The notes beneath the pieces were generated by a model. The model saw only the letters and a program-made list of their open reading frames with translations, was not told where the DNA came from and did no database searches. A stretch of 64,000 nt of DNA, taken from 3-1-20CM-4-69-9 sp963833655. Lineage in GTDB: Bacteria > Actinomycetota > Thermoleophilia > Gaiellales > Gaiellaceae. Numbering within the stretch: the first letter of the stretch is position 1; the number at the start of each line of letters is the position of its first letter. Positions 62,358-64,000 of this stretch are shown here, one piece after another. The position numbers were made by a program, and so were the translations under genes. The DNA is taken from positions 930,001 through 994,000 of the forward strand of contig CAWHYL010000004.1 in NCBI GenBank assembly GCA_963833655.1, read 5' to 3'.

Positions 62358-63073
62358 CCCGCTGCCCGCGCAGCGCGGTAGTCCCGCGCCTCGCGTACGA
62401 GCTCCTCGAACAGGCGTATGTCCTCGCCGGCCTCCGGATGCCAGAGCACGCCGAGCGCAAAGCGCCGGGCTGGGTCCTCGACCGCCTCGATCGTGCCGTC
62501 CTCGGCATACGCGGCAACCCGCAGGCGGTCGCCGACCCGCCCGAAGCCTTGATGGTGGTGCGACTTCACAGGCGCGTGCTCGCCGAGGAGCGAGGCAAGC
62601 CGCGTGCCTGCCTCGAGGCGGATGTCGTGGTCGGCGAACGTGCCCGGAGTGTGCTTGTGCTTCTCGTCGCCGACGATGTCGGGCAGGTGTTGCACGAGGT
62701 CGCCGCCGCGCGCGACGTTCAAGACCTGACTGCCGCGGCACACCGCCAGCACGGGCATGTCGCGCGCGAGCGCCGCCTCGAGGAGCGCGAGCTCCGCGCG
62801 GTCACGCTCCGGGTGGACTCCTGTCGTCTCGACGTGCGGCTCCTGGTCATACAGCTCCGGATCGAGGTCCGAGCCGCCGGAGAAGACGAGCCCGTCGAGG
62901 CCGGCGAGCGTCTCGTCGACGCCGTCCTCGCACGGCGGGACGAGCAGGGGCCGGCCGCCCGCCCCTTCGACCGCGCTGACGTACGCGAGCGGAACGAGCG
63001 CCGCGTCGTCTTCCCAGTGACTCCACTTCGCGGCCGTCACGTACGTCGTGATTCCGATCACCGGCCTCAGCAT
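62354..63073 (-). CDS. Gamma-glutamyl-GABA hydrolase-like class I amidotransferase (PuuD family)
   Basis: A 239-residue peptidase C26 protein. It begins PVIGITTYVTAAKW and has LVFSGGSDLDPELYDQ, the nucleophile Cys in PVLAVCRGSQVLNVARGG and the His/Glu pair in GVLWHPEAGED. PuuD-type enzymes cleave gamma-glutamyl bonds in polyamine or GABA metabolism. No polyamine genes are adjacent, so the natural substrate is open. Confidence 0.88.
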   Translation of the reverse strand: MLRPVIGITTYVTAAKWSHWEDDAALVPLAYVSAVEGAGGRPLLVPPCEDGVDETLAGLDGLVFSGGSDLDPELYDQEPHVETTGVHPERDRAELALLEAALARDMPVLAVCRGSQVLNVARGGDLVQHLPDIVGDEKHKHTPGTFADHDIRLEAGTRLASLLGEHAPVKSHHHQGFGRVGDRLRVAAYAEDGTIEAVEDPARRFALGVLWHPEAGEDIRLFEELVREARDYRAARAAG

Positions 63074-63076
63074 CCG

Positions 63077-63691
63077 TCAGGCGCTCTTGAAGTCCACGAT
63101 CAGCCGCGAGGGCGACGCGGCGGTCGTGACGCGAAACGGCACCTTGGCTTCGAGGCCGACCGCCCAGCTCAACACGGCCTCGAAGTCACCGGTGCGGACG
63201 ACCTCCTTGACGATGGCGGCGCCCGGAAGCCGCTTCGGCCCCTTGTAGACGAGCTCGCCCTCGCCGCTCGAGACGTCGAATCCCGACGCCGGCTCCATCC
63301 GGACGACGACGAACGCGTTCCCAGCGACGTCGACGGGATCGCCTGAGCCGTCCTCCGTGAGCGGCGGCTGCACATACTCGACCCGGTAGCCCGGCAGCCC
63401 CTCGGTGCGGAACTGGAACACGACGCGGTCGTAGCCTGGATGACGTCCGACGGCGACGCGGTCGAGCAGCGACGTCCCTTGCGCGGTCGCCGCCGCGACG
63501 ACCGGCGACGTGCCCGCGCCCGGCAGCGTATCGGTGGGCTCCGTCGTCGTCGCCGACGTTGTGACAGTCGTCGTCCCGGCCGACGGCGGCGGCGTCGAAG
63601 GCGGCGGGCTCGACGAGGACGAGCTGCCGCAGCCCGCGGCGCCCACGCCCACCACGAGCAGGAGCATTGGTAAGAAGGCTCGGTGCAGCAC
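63077..63691 (-). CDS. AMIN-like domain lipoprotein
   Basis: A 204-residue lipoprotein. The signal peptide HRAFLPMLLLVVGVGAAGC ends in a lipobox; a Ser/Pro/Thr-rich spacer follows. The C-terminal ~120 residues have HPGYDRVVFQFRTEGLPGYR, VDVAGNAFVVVRMEP and PFRVTTAASPSRLIVDF, which fits an AMIN-like domain (wall or envelope binding). GTG 63691 gives a basic N-terminus; ATG 63667 is the alternative. It overlaps the divergent EVE-like gene's start by 9 bases if the GTG is used. Confidence 0.75.
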   Translation of the reverse strand: MLHRAFLPMLLLVVGVGAAGCGSSSSSSPPPSTPPPSAGTTTVTTSATTTEPTDTLPGAGTSPVVAAATAQGTSLLDRVAVGRHPGYDRVVFQFRTEGLPGYRVEYVQPPLTEDGSGDPVDVAGNAFVVVRMEPASGFDVSSGEGELVYKGPKRLPGAAIVKEVVRTGDFEAVLSWAVGLEAKVPFRVTTAASPSRLIVDFKSA

Positions 63692-64000
63692 TGGCTTCTC
63701 GTTCGCGGGTCGGCCGGCCGGCTCCTCCCGGACGAGGTAGACCCTAACCGGCTGCGCGCCCACTCCTCCACGCGCCGGCCGAGCGTCCAGAAGGGCGACC
63801 TCGCCGTCTGCTACGCGTCCGGCTGGCAGAACATCTTCGCGCTCGTCGAGGTCGTCGGCGACCCGGAGAACGACCCCGACCGCGACCCCTGGCGCTGGCG
63901 CTTCGCGCTGCGGCCCCTCGTCACCGCACCGCGGCTCAGCGAGGCGCCGCCGGTCGAAGCGGCCGGTGTCTTCCCGCGCAGCCTCGGGCGCCACTCGTAC
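63683..64000 (+). CDS. EVE/PUA-like domain protein (3' truncated by window end)
   Basis: The frame is open from this GTG to the last base (106 codons). It reads QHWLLVRGSAGRLLPDEVDP, then RPSVQKGDLAVCYASGWQNI and FALVEVVGDPENDPDR, then WRWRFALRPLVTAPRL. The HWLLV start, the KGDLAVCYA strand and the VVGDPE strand match EVE/ASCH-type PUA-like domains, which bind modified bases in nucleic acids. The C-terminal part is missing, so this call rests on the first two thirds of a domain. Confidence 0.6.
   Translation, partial: MQHWLLVRGSAGRLLPDEVDPNRLRAHSSTRRPSVQKGDLAVCYASGWQNIFALVEVVGDPENDPDRDPWRWRFALRPLVTAPRLSEAPPVEAAGVFPRSLGRHSY

Overview
The window is about 68-70% GC, gene-dense, and coded on both strands in short, tightly overlapping operons. 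Gene content (PafB/PafC-type WYL regulator, deazaflavin F420-dependent nitroreductase family, rel, ruvCAB, yebC-pdxT, cytochrome aa3-type oxidase, System I cytochrome c maturation) points to an actinobacterium. The overall character resembles class Thermoleophilia (Gaiellales/Solirubrobacterales type); that placement is inferred by eye. I saw no prophage, insertion sequence, CRISPR array or rRNA, so this looks like ordinary chromosomal core.

Layout. 1-13 kb: end of a fused PafBC-like regulator, a histidine kinase with queG, a zinc-less MDR oxidoreductase, a DUF59 protein, then a four-gene ATG-overlap operon (metallophosphoesterase, cyclic 2,3-diphosphoglycerate synthetase, 2-phosphoglycerate kinase, class II fructose bisphosphatase), a nuclease-fold protein plus hypoxanthine phosphoribosyltransferase, and an Nramp transporter. 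13-29 kb: an M23 murein hydrolase and the respiratory block. This holds ccmG-ccmE-ccmF-ccmI-like with a CxxxY-type CcmE, then a seven-gene cytochrome oxidase operon (cupredoxin, subunits II, I, III, CtaG, a 44-residue membrane peptide, CtaB), divergent from a sco-response regulator-kinase operon. 28-42 kb: AP endonuclease, cyclase/ATPase/TPR regulator, phosphohexomutase-thioesterase-GAF operon, rel, recJ, an aminotransferase and small membrane proteins. 42.4-42.9 kb is the only long gene-poor stretch: a 30-bp direct repeat around two perfect palindromes, then a probable structured RNA with an intrinsic terminator. 43-54 kb: ruvCAB, FHA protein, yebC-pdxT, pdxS, PASTA kinase, F420 enzyme, secreted hydrolase, calcium-repeat protein and arsC. 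54-64 kb: vanadium haloperoxidase next to a large LuxR/AAA regulator, tRNA(CAT), cupredoxin lipoprotein, YjbQ, sugar transferase with an MshEN protein, glutamine amidotransferase, AMIN-like lipoprotein and an EVE-like gene cut by the window end.

Four things stand out. First, a dispersed 23-bp sequence (core GGTGCCAGGCAC, then GAGAC, two variable bases, GTCC) sits mostly inside coding genes in several reading phases. Second, a bacterial operon appears able to make cyclic 2,3-diphosphoglycerate, a solute known from methanogens. Third, the cytochrome oxidase and Ccm proteins depart from canonical key residues. Fourth, many genes begin 6-8 bases after a TAnnnT box with no ribosome binding site, which suggests widespread leaderless transcription and fixes several start codons.
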